Below are positions 32,938 to 43,482 of a stretch of 64,000 nt of DNA, one piece after another. The notes beneath the pieces are model-generated. The model had not been told where the DNA came from, did not search any database, and saw only the letters and a program-made list of their open reading frames with translations. Origin of the DNA: Orychophragmus violaceus (taxonomy: Eukaryota; Streptophyta; Magnoliopsida; Brassicales; Brassicaceae); assembly GCA_030180135.1 (NCBI GenBank), contig CM058230.1:103035503-103099502 (forward strand), given 5' to 3'. Within the stretch, counting starts at the first letter, position 1, and the number at the start of each line of letters is the position of its first letter. The translations under genes and the position numbers were made by a program.

Positions 32938-34587
32938 TGATGATAGATTTTTCTAGGTTCTAACTCAATTCCTCAAGTCTACTCATATCATTGTATTACT
33001 TAAGGTATCAATCCAGGGAGGCAAGAAGAACAACACATTAGGAATGCAAAATACTACTTAATTAAGCTAAGCCAAATAGATAAAAGAAGGTTTAACTAAC
33101 AATTCTAGACAAACTAGAAAGCAATAAAACAAATAAAGAATGCAAACAAGAAAAGTACAAAAAGTCAAGAAAAGTCAACTAAAAGTCAACCGACGAAAAT
33201 ACAAGAACATTAAGCAAATAAGACAATAAACAAGATAAAAGATGAGTCCTAAGATGAGGCTATGGAGACTAGATGGTCTAGAGACAATCAAGGAAGTTTC
33301 AATCAATCAAATATTGCTAAACAAGACTAATGATTATAATTAAACTAATCACATTCTCATGTTCATAACTCATATGCTAATCATGCAATCATTCAATTCT
33401 CATTTGCAAATTACAAGACAAGCATGCAAGGATATCCATTAAATACCTTTTAGAAAATCTAATCCTTAGGCTAAGAACATTAATCATTAGACTAATTCAA
33501 TGTCTTGGCACTAATCCCTTTGTCTAATCCATAATCAAGATCAAATTTTCGTTTGTGATTAAGAGACAAACAAACATGCAAATCAAGTTCTCAATTTCAG
33601 TAATCACCTTAGACAACTAATCTCTTAGGCTAAAAGTGAAAATCCTCTAAATTGTTCATTCAAACATTTCATCAAACACCTTGTGAGCATGAGAAAACCT
33701 AACATCTAGATTCAACAATTCCTTGCAACCTAGCATAGAACACACCAAATTAGAGAAGGATCATGCATAAATAACTCCTAAGCATCATTAATCATTCCAT
33801 AAACTACATAAATCAACCTCAACCTAAAGACCCAAAAACTCTACTTTTTAATCTCCATTGTTCCCACAAAACTCATAGAGATAGTGTAAGATAACAAACT
33901 TATAGAGAGATTAAGAAAATATATTAAAAAATAACAAAGTACTTAGATAAAACTCAAATAAAAGGTTTACAAGTTCCAAAATCATAAACAAGATCTTATG
34001 AGAAAGAAAAACTAAGGTTTAGGTAGCTTAGGGTTTTAGAACCCAAAATCAAATATTTATAGTAAAAAGAGTCGAATTCGGTCAACCCAAACAAAGTTTG
34101 GGTAAAAAGGTTGGTCAACACAAAATTTTCAAAATTTTCTGAGCGAACCGCTGGACACACGCTAAAATTTTCAGAAAATACAGCGGTTTGATTCTACCAA
34201 CTACGAAATCCTTGGCTAGTAAATCGGCCATAACTTCTCGAATAAAGCTTGAAACGCCTTGAAACCATCTCCATTGGAAAGCTAACTCAATTGTCTACAA
34301 CTTTTATTTGAAGCTCCAAAGGCTAAACATGAACAGAAGGGCTTCATTTTACTCTATAGTTTTCAAGAACATCATTTTGATTATTGATCACCATTCATCC
34401 AATGACTCTTACAAAACTTCAAAGTCACCTAAAAGATGCAAAAAGACCAAACAAAGAAAACTCCTAACTCCAGACTCCTAAACATATAAATGCAACAAAA
34501 CTCATGAAAACATATATGATATAATGCTAAAAGAATCAAAACATGAACTAAGAACAAGCTAAAAAGGTCTAAAATATAAAGTTATCA
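32938..34587 (-). mobile_element. Solo LTR (1.65 kb), probably Ty3/gypsy
   Basis: The unit runs from TGATGATAGA to AAAGTTATCA, so it has TG..CA ends with a short inverted repeat. The direct repeat GTCGC flanks it (32933-32937 and 34588-34592). No gag or pol is present, as expected after LTR-LTR recombination. On the minus strand a CTATAAATATT TATA-like box (34055-34065) is followed by AAACCCTAAG, so I orient it minus. Length favours Gypsy over Copia, but the family is not identified. Confidence 0.8.
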
Positions 34588-34592
34588 GTCGC

Positions 34593-34770
34593 GACAACTT
34601 CATCTCTTGAACTTGTCGGTTTCTCAATTTGTGGTTACTTTGGTTTCGACTAAGTAGTTAGTTCTGGTCATCTTCTTTTACGGCTCGTTTGCTTCTTCAA
34701 CTGCGAAAAGAGAACAAATATGTTTCAGCCGATGATTGTTTGAAACCATACTTAAGTAGAGCAGTTTGAA
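34593..34770 (+). other. End of the retroposon-like host block
   Basis: T-rich non-coding sequence that continues 32932 across the solo LTR, running up to the inverted duplication. Confidence 0.35.
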
Positions 34771-34775
34771 ATGTA

Positions 34776-35520
34776 TGTTGTAATTGAATATGTTTTCCAT
34801 TTCACTTCATGTTTTTCTTCATTGTATGTAAACTCAATATTCTTTATATACGTTAATTTCAATTTAATTATTATATGTATTATTTACTCAAAACTATTTT
34901 CTTCAGATAATTTAATCACTTGTCATGCTAAGCGACTTCCATTTCTGAACTGCTAAAACAAATTATAAATATGAAAAAGTCTTTAGGTATATTCAGTTTA
35001 AACATCATGGATGTATATGATAGAATAAAATGGGCTACCAAGTTTGTTTTTGAAAAATATTAAAAAGATAAACCCACCAATGAATGAATTTTTTCCTCCT
35101 AACAAGTCTTGTGGCTCTTCTTCAACTTCCCCATCTTTTTCATCATAATCATTTTCTTATTCAGTTATATCCAACAAATGATTGAATACGTCTTAATTAA
35201 GCCATACCACCACTACAATGTCCACAAACAATGCACAATCATTGCACTTACTTGTCTAACATATTTACTAGTTAAACAAACTCATAATAAGAATAAGTTT
35301 GTTTTGTGAAGAAAGAAATGGAAGATGATGGTTTGATAAAGTTTTTTGTGGCAGCATCTTTGATAGATTACAAATCTTAGAAATAAGTCATGGCAACCTA
35401 CATCTTGAATGATAGAGGTGGTCGAATTACTTAAGAGAATCATGGTAAAATGTTGAAAGAATTGGAAGACATTGCAAAGCTATGTAATAAGATATTTTAC
35501 GAGTTTGTGAACCCTCTAAA
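34776..35520 (+). pseudogene. Left arm of a large inverted duplication, gene fragment
   Basis: This arm is a reverse-complement copy of 36110-36880. It preserves AT-rich flanking sequence and two coding-like blocks: KPYHHYNVHKQCTIIALTC (around 35195-35260) and EDIAKLCNKI-like residues near 35460-35500. Stops (for example in the segment after IDYKS) break the frame that is open in the right arm, so this is the decayed copy. The protein family was not recognised. Confidence 0.75.
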
Positions 35521-35719
35521 GGGTGTGAAAAAATCTGAGAAAAGCCAAGGGGGTGTTGAGGAACAATATAATAACAGTTCAGAATTCTGAAACATAAACA
35601 TAATAAGTATATCTGAAACTAACCATATAATAAACAAAAAGGAAGATAAAGTAGCAATGAGCTGTAAATTAACCTTCAATTTTCTCCCTCACAACTCAAT
35701 CATCTTCTTATGGGGTTAT

Positions 35720-35990
35720 CATAGTTTGCCAATCATAAATTGTAGTACCATCGCTTATAAGTACCAGACTGGCATTGTTGTCGTTTTAAATAACCCTGAA
35801 ACCGATCTCTTCAACCGTTTTGATGGCGTGTAAACGTCGACGTCTCCGAAAATTACAAGGATCCTCGTGGATTCTTTGTGTTCGTCCAAATACTGATGAG
35901 CCCAATCGACTATACGAGCGATCATCGCTTTATCACCGGTATCGGTATCTTCATGTATTTTTGTAATCCAAGATGTATACAATTATTTGA
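35720..35990 (-). pseudogene. NYN-domain-like gene fragment in the spacer
   Basis: On the minus strand the frame reads HEDTDTGDKAMIARIVDWAH and then STRILVIFGDVDVYTP. The pattern of a hydrophobic strand ending in GD after a helix resembles the plant limkain-b1-type NYN (putative endonuclease) family. The frame then slips near 35765; continuing in another frame gives ASLVLISDGTTIYDW. A short pseudogene is the likely status. Family assignment is tentative. Confidence 0.35.
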
Positions 35991-36109
35991 ATCAATATAT
36001 CACAAAGAATGCAAACTTAATATAAACCTTAATAGAGGTAGGACAAGACAAATATTATAAACCTTAATATAAACTAATATAAACAAATATGTTATGCAAA
36101 CTTAATATA

Positions 36110-36880
36110 AACCTTTAGAAGCTTCACAAACTCGAGGAATATCTTATTGCATTGCTTTGCAATGTCTTTCAATTCTTTCAACATTTTATTGTGATTCTCT
36201 TGAGTAATTCGAACACCTCTATCATTCAAGATGTAGGTTGCCATGACTTGTTTCAAAAATTTGTAATCGATCAAAGATTCTGCCAGAAACAACTTTGTCA
36301 AACCATCATCTTCCGTTTCTTTCTTCACAAAGAAAACTTATTCTTATTATGAGTTTGTTCAACTAGTAAATATGTTGGACAAGCACCTGCAATGATTGTG
36401 CATTGTTTGTGGATATTGTAGTGGTGGTATGGCTTAACTAAGACGTAATCCATCATTGGTTGGATCTAACTAATAAAAAAAAATTATTATGATGAAAAAT
36501 ATGAGGAAGATGAAGAAGAGCCACCAGACTGCATGAAAGAAACTAATTTTGTTAGGAGGAAAAGATTCATTCATTGGTGGATTTATCGTTTCAATATTTT
36601 GCAAAAACAAACTTGCTAGCCCTTGTTATTCTATGATATAAATCCATGATGTTTAAACTGAATAAACCCAAGGGTTTTTCATATCTATAATTCGTTTTTA
36701 GCAGTTCGGAAATGGAAGTCGCTTAGCATGACAAGTGACTAAATTATCTGAATAAAATAATTTTGAGTAAAGAATACATACAATAATTAAATTGAAATCA
36801 AAGTCTATAAAGAATATTGAGTTTACATACAATGAAGAAAAACATGAAGTGGAATGGAAAACACATTCAATTACATCTTT
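36110..36880 (-). pseudogene. Right arm of the inverted duplication, gene fragment
   Basis: On the minus strand the block reads KPYHHYNIHKQCTIIAGAC (36390-36450), then an open segment from about 36328 to 36115 with DDGLTKLFLAESLIDYKFLK and ILNDRGVRITQENHNKMLKE. The second segment is the best-preserved coding part of the structure. No known domain was recognised. It lies upstream of the NYN-like fragment on the same strand, so both may derive from one gene, of which part was copied in inverted orientation at 34776-35520. Confidence 0.6.
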
Positions 36881-36889
36881 CTAAGCAAC

Positions 36890-37480
36890 TAAAGCTTAAA
36901 AATAGTCATAAAAGTTTGTTTGGCTAATTAAGTTGAGTATATGTATCTTGGTTGATTCCATATGCTTCCTTTGGTGGTTTTCTGCGTTCATAACATCTTG
37001 GGAAGTGTGCTCGTTTACACTGCTTCCTTATAGATATCTTCATTGCTTCATGCAAGGCTAGACATTCCGCCATTAGTGGGCTCGCTACTCGCGTTTCAAA
37101 CTGTTTTCCTTCTTTTTTAATTTATGTCATCGTGTTGATAGCACACCCATCATAATCCTACACATTTCATTGACCCAACACACCTCATTTGGTTCTTTGT
37201 TTCTTCTCCTTTCGTTTGCTTGTGGTTGGTTGATGTTTCCCACTTTGTCTTGTGCTTTGAACCAATTTTTGCCTCTTGAATAGCCTTATCTACCGTTTCT
37301 TCGGCTGTGTAGTTTTGATCTTCAAACATCTTTTTGTTCCTACAGGATACACGGTGGTAATGCTGATTTTTCCAGTTGCGTGTTCGCCACGTTTCTTAGG
37401 TTTTTCAATTTTTCCAGCTCATATTTTGTGTTCTCAATCGTGCATCCACATTGAGTTGTGTTTCCGATGGTGAAAATAGC
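36890..37480 (-). pseudogene. LINE RNase H-region remnant
   Basis: On the minus strand ETVDKAIQEAKI (around 37250-37290) and, further on, ETRVASPLMAECLALHEAMK (37040-37100) match the C-terminal RNase H-like region of plant L1-type LINEs. Stops and frameshifts separate the pieces. No poly(A) tail or TSD was identified. Confidence 0.6.
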
Positions 37481-37489
37481 CACACTCTC

Positions 37490-39179
37490 TTAGTATTAGA
37501 ATATCAGATGAGTTGTCGTTTGCTTATTATAAAAATATCAGCTTCTTATAAAATCTGCTTTATTATACCCAATTCTTAAAGTAAGAATTTTCTATTTAAT
37601 CTGAGAACAAAATGTAATTCGGTAAGAGATGTCAATATTTATCCCATTATTTTCATTGGTTTACTTTATCGTTGTACTTTTTGGAAACTTTAACTTTCAA
37701 TTGGTATTTGGTTCATACTTCAGATATATGAAGGAAAAAATATCTATTTATTTATGATATGGTTCGATTTTAAATCAGAGTTTTATCAAAACTGAACATC
37801 CTATAATATCACTAATCAAAGTCAACATTTATCTCATACCTAAACGAATGCAAAAGTCAAAACACACGCTCTATACCTTATCAATTATAGAGGCTATATT
37901 GCCAATTAGGATAATCTTGAATGGATAAAAACATGAGTCTTACATGACATTAAAAGATGAAGAAGCTAAGAAAGCACACAAAATTTTCCATAAGTTCTCT
38001 AAATTCCAGAGATTCTTTCGAGATTATCATTCTCTAAAAATTAGTGCTTTGTTTACTCTATGGGAAAAAAATTCGAACATTCACCACCATTTGGGAATAC
38101 AGAACAATAGTTAGTTTCATGATTTGTGTACTTTAAATTCAAAGATTATTGGAGCATAGCTCTAGGTTGGTTTTGTGTGTTTTAAGTTCCCGTAAGTCAT
38201 CAAGAACTAATGAGGAAACTTTGTTCCAAAGTAAGCTCCATCGATATCAACAAGAACATTCATTTAAGGAATAGAAAACACTAAGATACAAAATCACAAC
38301 ACTCAAAAGATTTACCGTGCAAACATTTACGCTAAAAATTGAAGCAAATGATATTGTCTTGTTATTTAGATCACATGTAAGATATATCTTCACATTTCAA
38401 GCAGTATATTTTCACAGTACCCGATATTGGTATATCGGATTGTCAAACTGGAAGATAAGATTGTCCGAAACAAAACACTCTCTCATGACAACTCCCAAAA
38501 TCACTGTTCTTATACTTTTTGTCTATTAACACAATAAGACTAAGAAAATTATAGAAAATGATTAAACCAATCGTTATAGCAAATGTCGAAACTAATCGTT
38601 AAAACAGCAAAGAAAAACATTAACCATTGCAGCCATTTCTTTAGTAGTCAAAATGTAATGAATGTGAATCAAACCATATAACATTTCAGCATCTGATTCC
38701 ACCATTTCATTATGTTCTCCAATAAACATCTCACTTAGAAAAATGACACTTTTAGTTTTAAAGTTTCTAACAAACTTTCTGCTTAGATGTGTGGGATTTG
38801 ATTTTTCACTCACTGTTTGAAGTTTCAACATTATGAATGAGATCAAGAGCGTAATCACAATACAGAACTTGGCCACTTAAACCAAAAGATTGAAATCATT
38901 TTGTATACAATGTATCATCACCTTCCTATCCACTCACATATGTACCTTCGTTGTCTTTTCAGATTCCAGTATGCCAAAAACTCAAACAAAACTTCATGAA
39001 AAATGATATTAACAAACAAATAAACCAAAAATTAATTTCCCTATAAATTATCAGGAAGCTTGGATTTAGCGGAAGTAGATGTGAATGAAAAGGGATATTT
39101 GTTGATTTTAGAAGTGAAAGCTGATTTAGGGGAAAAATGAATTGGATGTCTTGAATTTATTCATCATATAAAATTTTCT
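37490..39179. other. AT-rich intergenic DNA
   Basis: No recognised gene. A minus-strand frame of 94 codons (38592-38876) begins with a hydrophobic signal-peptide-like stretch, MAKFCIVITLLISFIMLKLQ, but the rest has no cysteine pattern or domain I know. It is more likely chance than a gene. Confidence 0.35.
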
Positions 39180-39605
39180 TATATACCCGAAGGTCTTTAC
39201 TTATTTAACTTAGATTTGAGAAAAAGATTACACAGACCCAAAAAAAAAGATCACATAAAACAATATATCATAAATATTCACACAATCTTCTAGAAGTCTA
39301 TAGAAAATCAATATTTTCCGCCAATACTCCCCCCCCCCTTCCAAGTTTGAGAATGAAGGTCACAAGTGCCCAACTTACGACGTAGATAATCGAACTGATG
39401 GGACGCTAGTCCCTTCGTGAAGACATCAACAAGTAATTCTGACCTCTGAACTATCATTGTCCGCAGTGACCCATTACTAATGATATCTCAACAAAAATGA
39501 CATTCAAACTCGACGTGCTTCGTTCTCTCATGAAAGATTGGCTTGGACGCAATTTGTAATGCCGCTTGGTTATCACAATACATCAGCATCAGAGAACCTA
39601 TATAT
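39180..39605 (-). mobile_element. Copia 3' remnant (RNase H end, polypurine tract, LTR part)
   Basis: On the minus strand YCDNQAALQIASKPIFHERT (39520-39580) is followed by the Copia C-terminal FTKGLASHQFDYLRRKLG pattern, then a purine tract (39329-39345) and probable LTR sequence (39180-39328). Upstream pol is missing. The C-run (39329-39338) is the polypurine tract on the plus strand. Confidence 0.75.
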
Positions 39606-39649
39606 CACATAAAATAAGTATTATGAATCATGTATTCAATTCTTCCTTG

Positions 39650-40190
39650 CTTTGTTTTCTCGAGGACGAGCAAAAGCTAAGTTCAGGGAATTTATGAGTC
39701 CGGATTTTAGCGTTCTTAGGCCTTTTTCCTACCAATTTTAGGGCATTAGTCTGCGCGTTATAGCATTTTAGGCGTCTTATAGGTGTAAATCCTAGTTTTT
39801 TATGTTTAGGTAGTCCATATTGTATGTGCATATGCATTTGGTACTCTTTGGATGTTTTAAGTATCATTTTGGAGCTAAAAGCGAGGAATGCAGGAATGCG
39901 GTGCAAGTTCGGGATTGGAAGAAGAAAAGAAGAAATAAGAAGGGTGAATCGACCGATATGTGGTTGCTACACCACATTTATCCATTTTGGCTGTCAGCCT
40001 TAGATGTCGATCAATACATCCCAATGATGTTGTTCATGGGTATCAGTCGATACATTTAGTCTTGCCAGAAACGGTGACCAAGTTCACTATTTTTTGCATT
40101 TCCTATTTTTTTCCCTAAGGTTTTCTATATAAAGGACCTCACCTCCTCTCATTTTACCCACACAAGACTCTCCACAATGTAAATTTAGGA
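39650..40190 (+). mobile_element. LTR remnant, probably Ty3/gypsy
   Basis: CGAGGACGAGCAAAAGCTAA followed by GTTCAGGG (39660-39687) resembles the conserved end of Gypsy pol plus polypurine tract, where GGACGAGCAAA is followed by a G-rich tract and the LTR. Downstream TATATAAA (40126-40133) fits an LTR TATA box. No intact second LTR or gag-pol is present. Confidence 0.45.
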
Positions 40191-41364
40191 TGTGGTTAAG
40201 GTTAGATGATGGCACTTAGGAATGTTAATTTGGATTTGTTACTTGAGAAAAGGTTCTTAATTCTAGAAAATGAAATTGATCAATTCAAGACCTTGATGTG
40301 AGGAAGCTTGATCCCACTGTGGCATGCTAGAAAGCCCCTCAATGTTTGCTATTGCTACTTGGTAGATAAAAAGCCATGGTTATGAGTAGTTCTTAATGCC
40401 TATTTGCTTCTTGCTTCTGACGTGTCGCACTTAGGTAGTTAGGTAGCATATTAGAATGAGTTATGACCAAAACGCCATTAGCTAACGAATGTATATTCCA
40501 AGAAGCATCCAAATCCAAAATTGTGTCATCATAAGGAACATAGTTTATTTGTTGTGTTCTTGTAAACATTTCAAAACTTTTGAATGGTTTAGGAATGACA
40601 TATTACGGTATCTACCTTATGGATCAAATGTTAATTGGGGTTAGGTGGGCCAAGCCAACCCTATGTATGGCTTTGGCCATGTGCATTTACAGCATGGAAT
40701 AACTCTACGCCTTCCCTAGGATCATTCCATCACTAATGACATGGACATTCCATTTAGTGAAAGTATTGTATGGTTTTTGGTGCTTCCTAAAGACACTTAG
40801 ATTACTTTCAATAGGTTAAATAGATTGTTAAACTATCATTGATGTGTGGTATCGCCCACCGTTATATGCGGTTATCCGAGTATGAGATTGCAAACTACTA
40901 GATCCAGAACTTAATACAACCAACCATACATAAAATTTTGAAACCATAAAAACATTTATTATCTTAGACTTTCGTTTAGACTTCGGATTAACTTAAACAC
41001 TGTGATTTTTTTCTTTTTTTCCTTTGTGCAAGTACTCTTAGGAACCCAAAACCCAAAACATCAGAAACAGAATTTCCAGAAACGCATTAGAGTTTAGAAA
41101 CGAGGAAGTACCAGATATTACTAATTTTGGTAACGTCCATCTAGTGCCTAAGACACCAGATTATCGAACCATGAGCGGATAAAGTCATAAAATGGAAGTT
41201 TATGACTTTTATTGCTTGAGTAGGAATTGCAAATAAGCGTACATAAAGAACGAGAAAATGTAAAGAAAATTGCGAGATAATACAACTAATAACTTGAGAG
41301 TTTGGATGGCCTAGTCTAGATTATCAATTCGAAAAATTAATTTTAGAACCTGAAAAAACTGAAA
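40191..41364. other. Unassigned repeat-like intergenic DNA
   Basis: Fragmented sequence with no long frame or element ends. Possibly Gypsy-internal debris after the LTR remnant. Confidence 0.35.
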
Positions 41365-42684
41365 ACCAATTTGGAACGCTTTCATTGGCAACTCATACAT
41401 CCCTCCATTGGCTTTACCGCTGAGAATCATTGATCCCGAGCAGATATCCTTCACTCGAAATCAGAGAGAAAAAGTTGCACCATAACATTATTAGCCTCAA
41501 CACATTTTGTTAACAGAAATGAGATTCTTTTTCATCGAAGGAACGCATAGAATATCATTAAGAATCAAATCAAGAGAAGGAGTAGAAAGAGTAGTAGAAC
41601 CGGTATGGTTAATTGGTAGACATGTGATGTTTCCAATCATGACATCCTCTCCTCCATTGTGTGGCATGTGCAAGGATAGATTTCCAAGATTGAGGCAGTA
41701 TGATGGGAGGCTCCGCTGTCAATAAGTTACGGAGAAGAGTCCATGACACTAGTTGTTGTGTGATGAGGCCTGATGTTTCCATTGTGTTGGTGGTAGAGGA
41801 AGGTGTGGAGCCTACGAATTAACACAGTATGAAGAAGAAGTGGATATGACTGAGCTATATTGCGAACATCGACGAGCACTATGTCTCTGCATGCCAAAAA
41901 TCTGACATTGTCCTTGATAGCCACGACCATATCATCTGCTTCCAAAACCACAATGATTAGTCGCCACGTCCTGATCCACGCGAAGAGTTTTCAGATTGAT
42001 ATTGTTGTTTTGGGCGGTATTGAGTTGTGTTTGCTATGACCATAGTGATGATGTCAGTGATAGAGTTCGCGTGTGCATTTTATCTGTTGATGAGCTTCTC
42101 ATGGAGTTCATTGATTGATATTGGTGAATCCCTGCCATTCACCATTTCAATTATTTCCCAACAGTCTTCTACAATCCTATCGGTTATGTAATCCAAGCGA
42201 TCTTCATGATTATTTGGTAATGCAGACGAGCTAGCTGATCCACTTTTCCAATGATTCCTTGCATATAATCATTCACTAATTAGGTACCCTTGTTGTTGTT
42301 CTTCAGATGTTGGCAAAGTTTCTTAACATGACCGTGTGATGGTTTCCCATAAGAGTGATTAAGGATTTGCCATATTTCCTTTGCGGTCGTTGCTCTTGCA
42401 ATGATTAGATAGACACTAACATATAGTTGTACATCAGCTTATCTTGTCGTTTCTAGGCAGCAGCAAGGTTTGGATTTCGTGAATCAACACCATATTCGTT
42501 TATCATTGTCATAGGTGAAGAGTGATCGTCATTGGCAATGAAAAACGTGAAACTCGTGTGCCTTGAGGAAAGATTGAATCTGCAGGCACCACGTGAGAAA
42601 GTTTGTGGCTGAGAGCTTAGTGACATTTGTGTTGAACACATGGGCTGTACCAGCTGATGAAACAGAAGAGGGAGACAATTCAGC
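41365..42684 (-). pseudogene. Copia gag-protease remnant related to the 5.85-kb element
   Basis: On the minus strand, ATG at 42684 begins MAELSPSSVSSAGTAHVFNT, close to the outer Copia gag start. It continues with LSATNFLTWCLQIQ and NEYGVDSRNPNLAAA. Further on come the Gly/Arg-rich region, the protease end (PSMKKNLIS at about 41500-41530) and ILSGKANGGMYE (41395-41430). Stops and frameshifts occur throughout. This copy keeps the segments that are deleted or mutated at 6335 and 7294 in the outer Copia, confirming those as lesions. Confidence 0.85.
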
Positions 42685-42725
42685 CATTGATTCGATGGTG
42701 AAGAATTTCAAGAAGAGAAGAATTT

Positions 42726-42870
42726 AATGAGAAAGGAAGAGAGGCGAAAGGTTTTGAGATGTATGGAGAGTGTAATATATACTCGATACAGTTAAGATCT
42801 TTAGCATAAGATCTTGTTAGAGATAACTCTTTACAACAATATTTAGAATTTACTCAACTTATACTTTTAG
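42726..42870 (-). repeat. Diverged 132-bp-family LTR remnant
   Basis: The minus strand gives TATAAGTTGAGTAAATTCTA, then TTGTTGTAA and CTGTATCGAGTATATATTA, matching the layout of the LTR at 5854-5985 with many substitutions. It lies at the expected distance upstream of the gag remnant. Confidence 0.6.
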
Positions 42871-43479
42871 GGAGTACTTGATGCTTGACGAAATATTCAT
42901 TTAACTATGGTATTGGTTATGTTCTCCGTGTTAATACAGATGAAGTAGAGTTAACGGATTCAAAATGGTTTGTGAACTCGACAGTTGAAGTTGGATCCTT
43001 TTCCTTTTTGTGGAATATGAATAAAGCAAAGGTGTTCGTTGAGATGCACTTCTTTTCGGATTCACAATTTATCACCATTGCAATTAGATTGTCAGAAGAA
43101 AGAGTAAATATTTCAAGCTTTCCTGTTGATAATAAAGATTCGTTATGCAAATTCATTTTGATTACTTTTAGATTTGTTTGTGCTAGATTAGATCAATGCA
43201 GTAGCATTTACTTTAACAAAACAAGTTTTTGGAGAGCTTGAATTATTATCTTCTTTTATATAAATAAAATGAGATAATTATGAGGGGAAAAAACTCAACA
43301 TATTTATAACGGAAAAAATGATATATATATATAATACTCCTCATACGATAAAAGTGACAAAATTACAAAATCAAACTGAGAAAAAAACTTACCATTTGTA
43401 TTATTTCCTTGTGCTTAATAGGTAGATTTCTTGTTATTATATATGTAAAATGCTTATTATACAAGTTATAATTTTGTAT
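42871..43479. other. Intergenic DNA with one unassigned ORF
   Basis: A plus-strand frame of 118 codons (42885-43241) contains LTDSKWFVNSTVEVGSFSFL. I do not recognise it. It could be an exon fragment of a host gene. The rest is AT-rich. Confidence 0.3.
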
Positions 43480-43482
43480 AAA

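Noticed and set aside
38592..38876. A secreted small peptide gene
   Set aside because: The frame starts with a signal-like stretch but has no cysteine pattern, no recognisable mature domain and no gene context.
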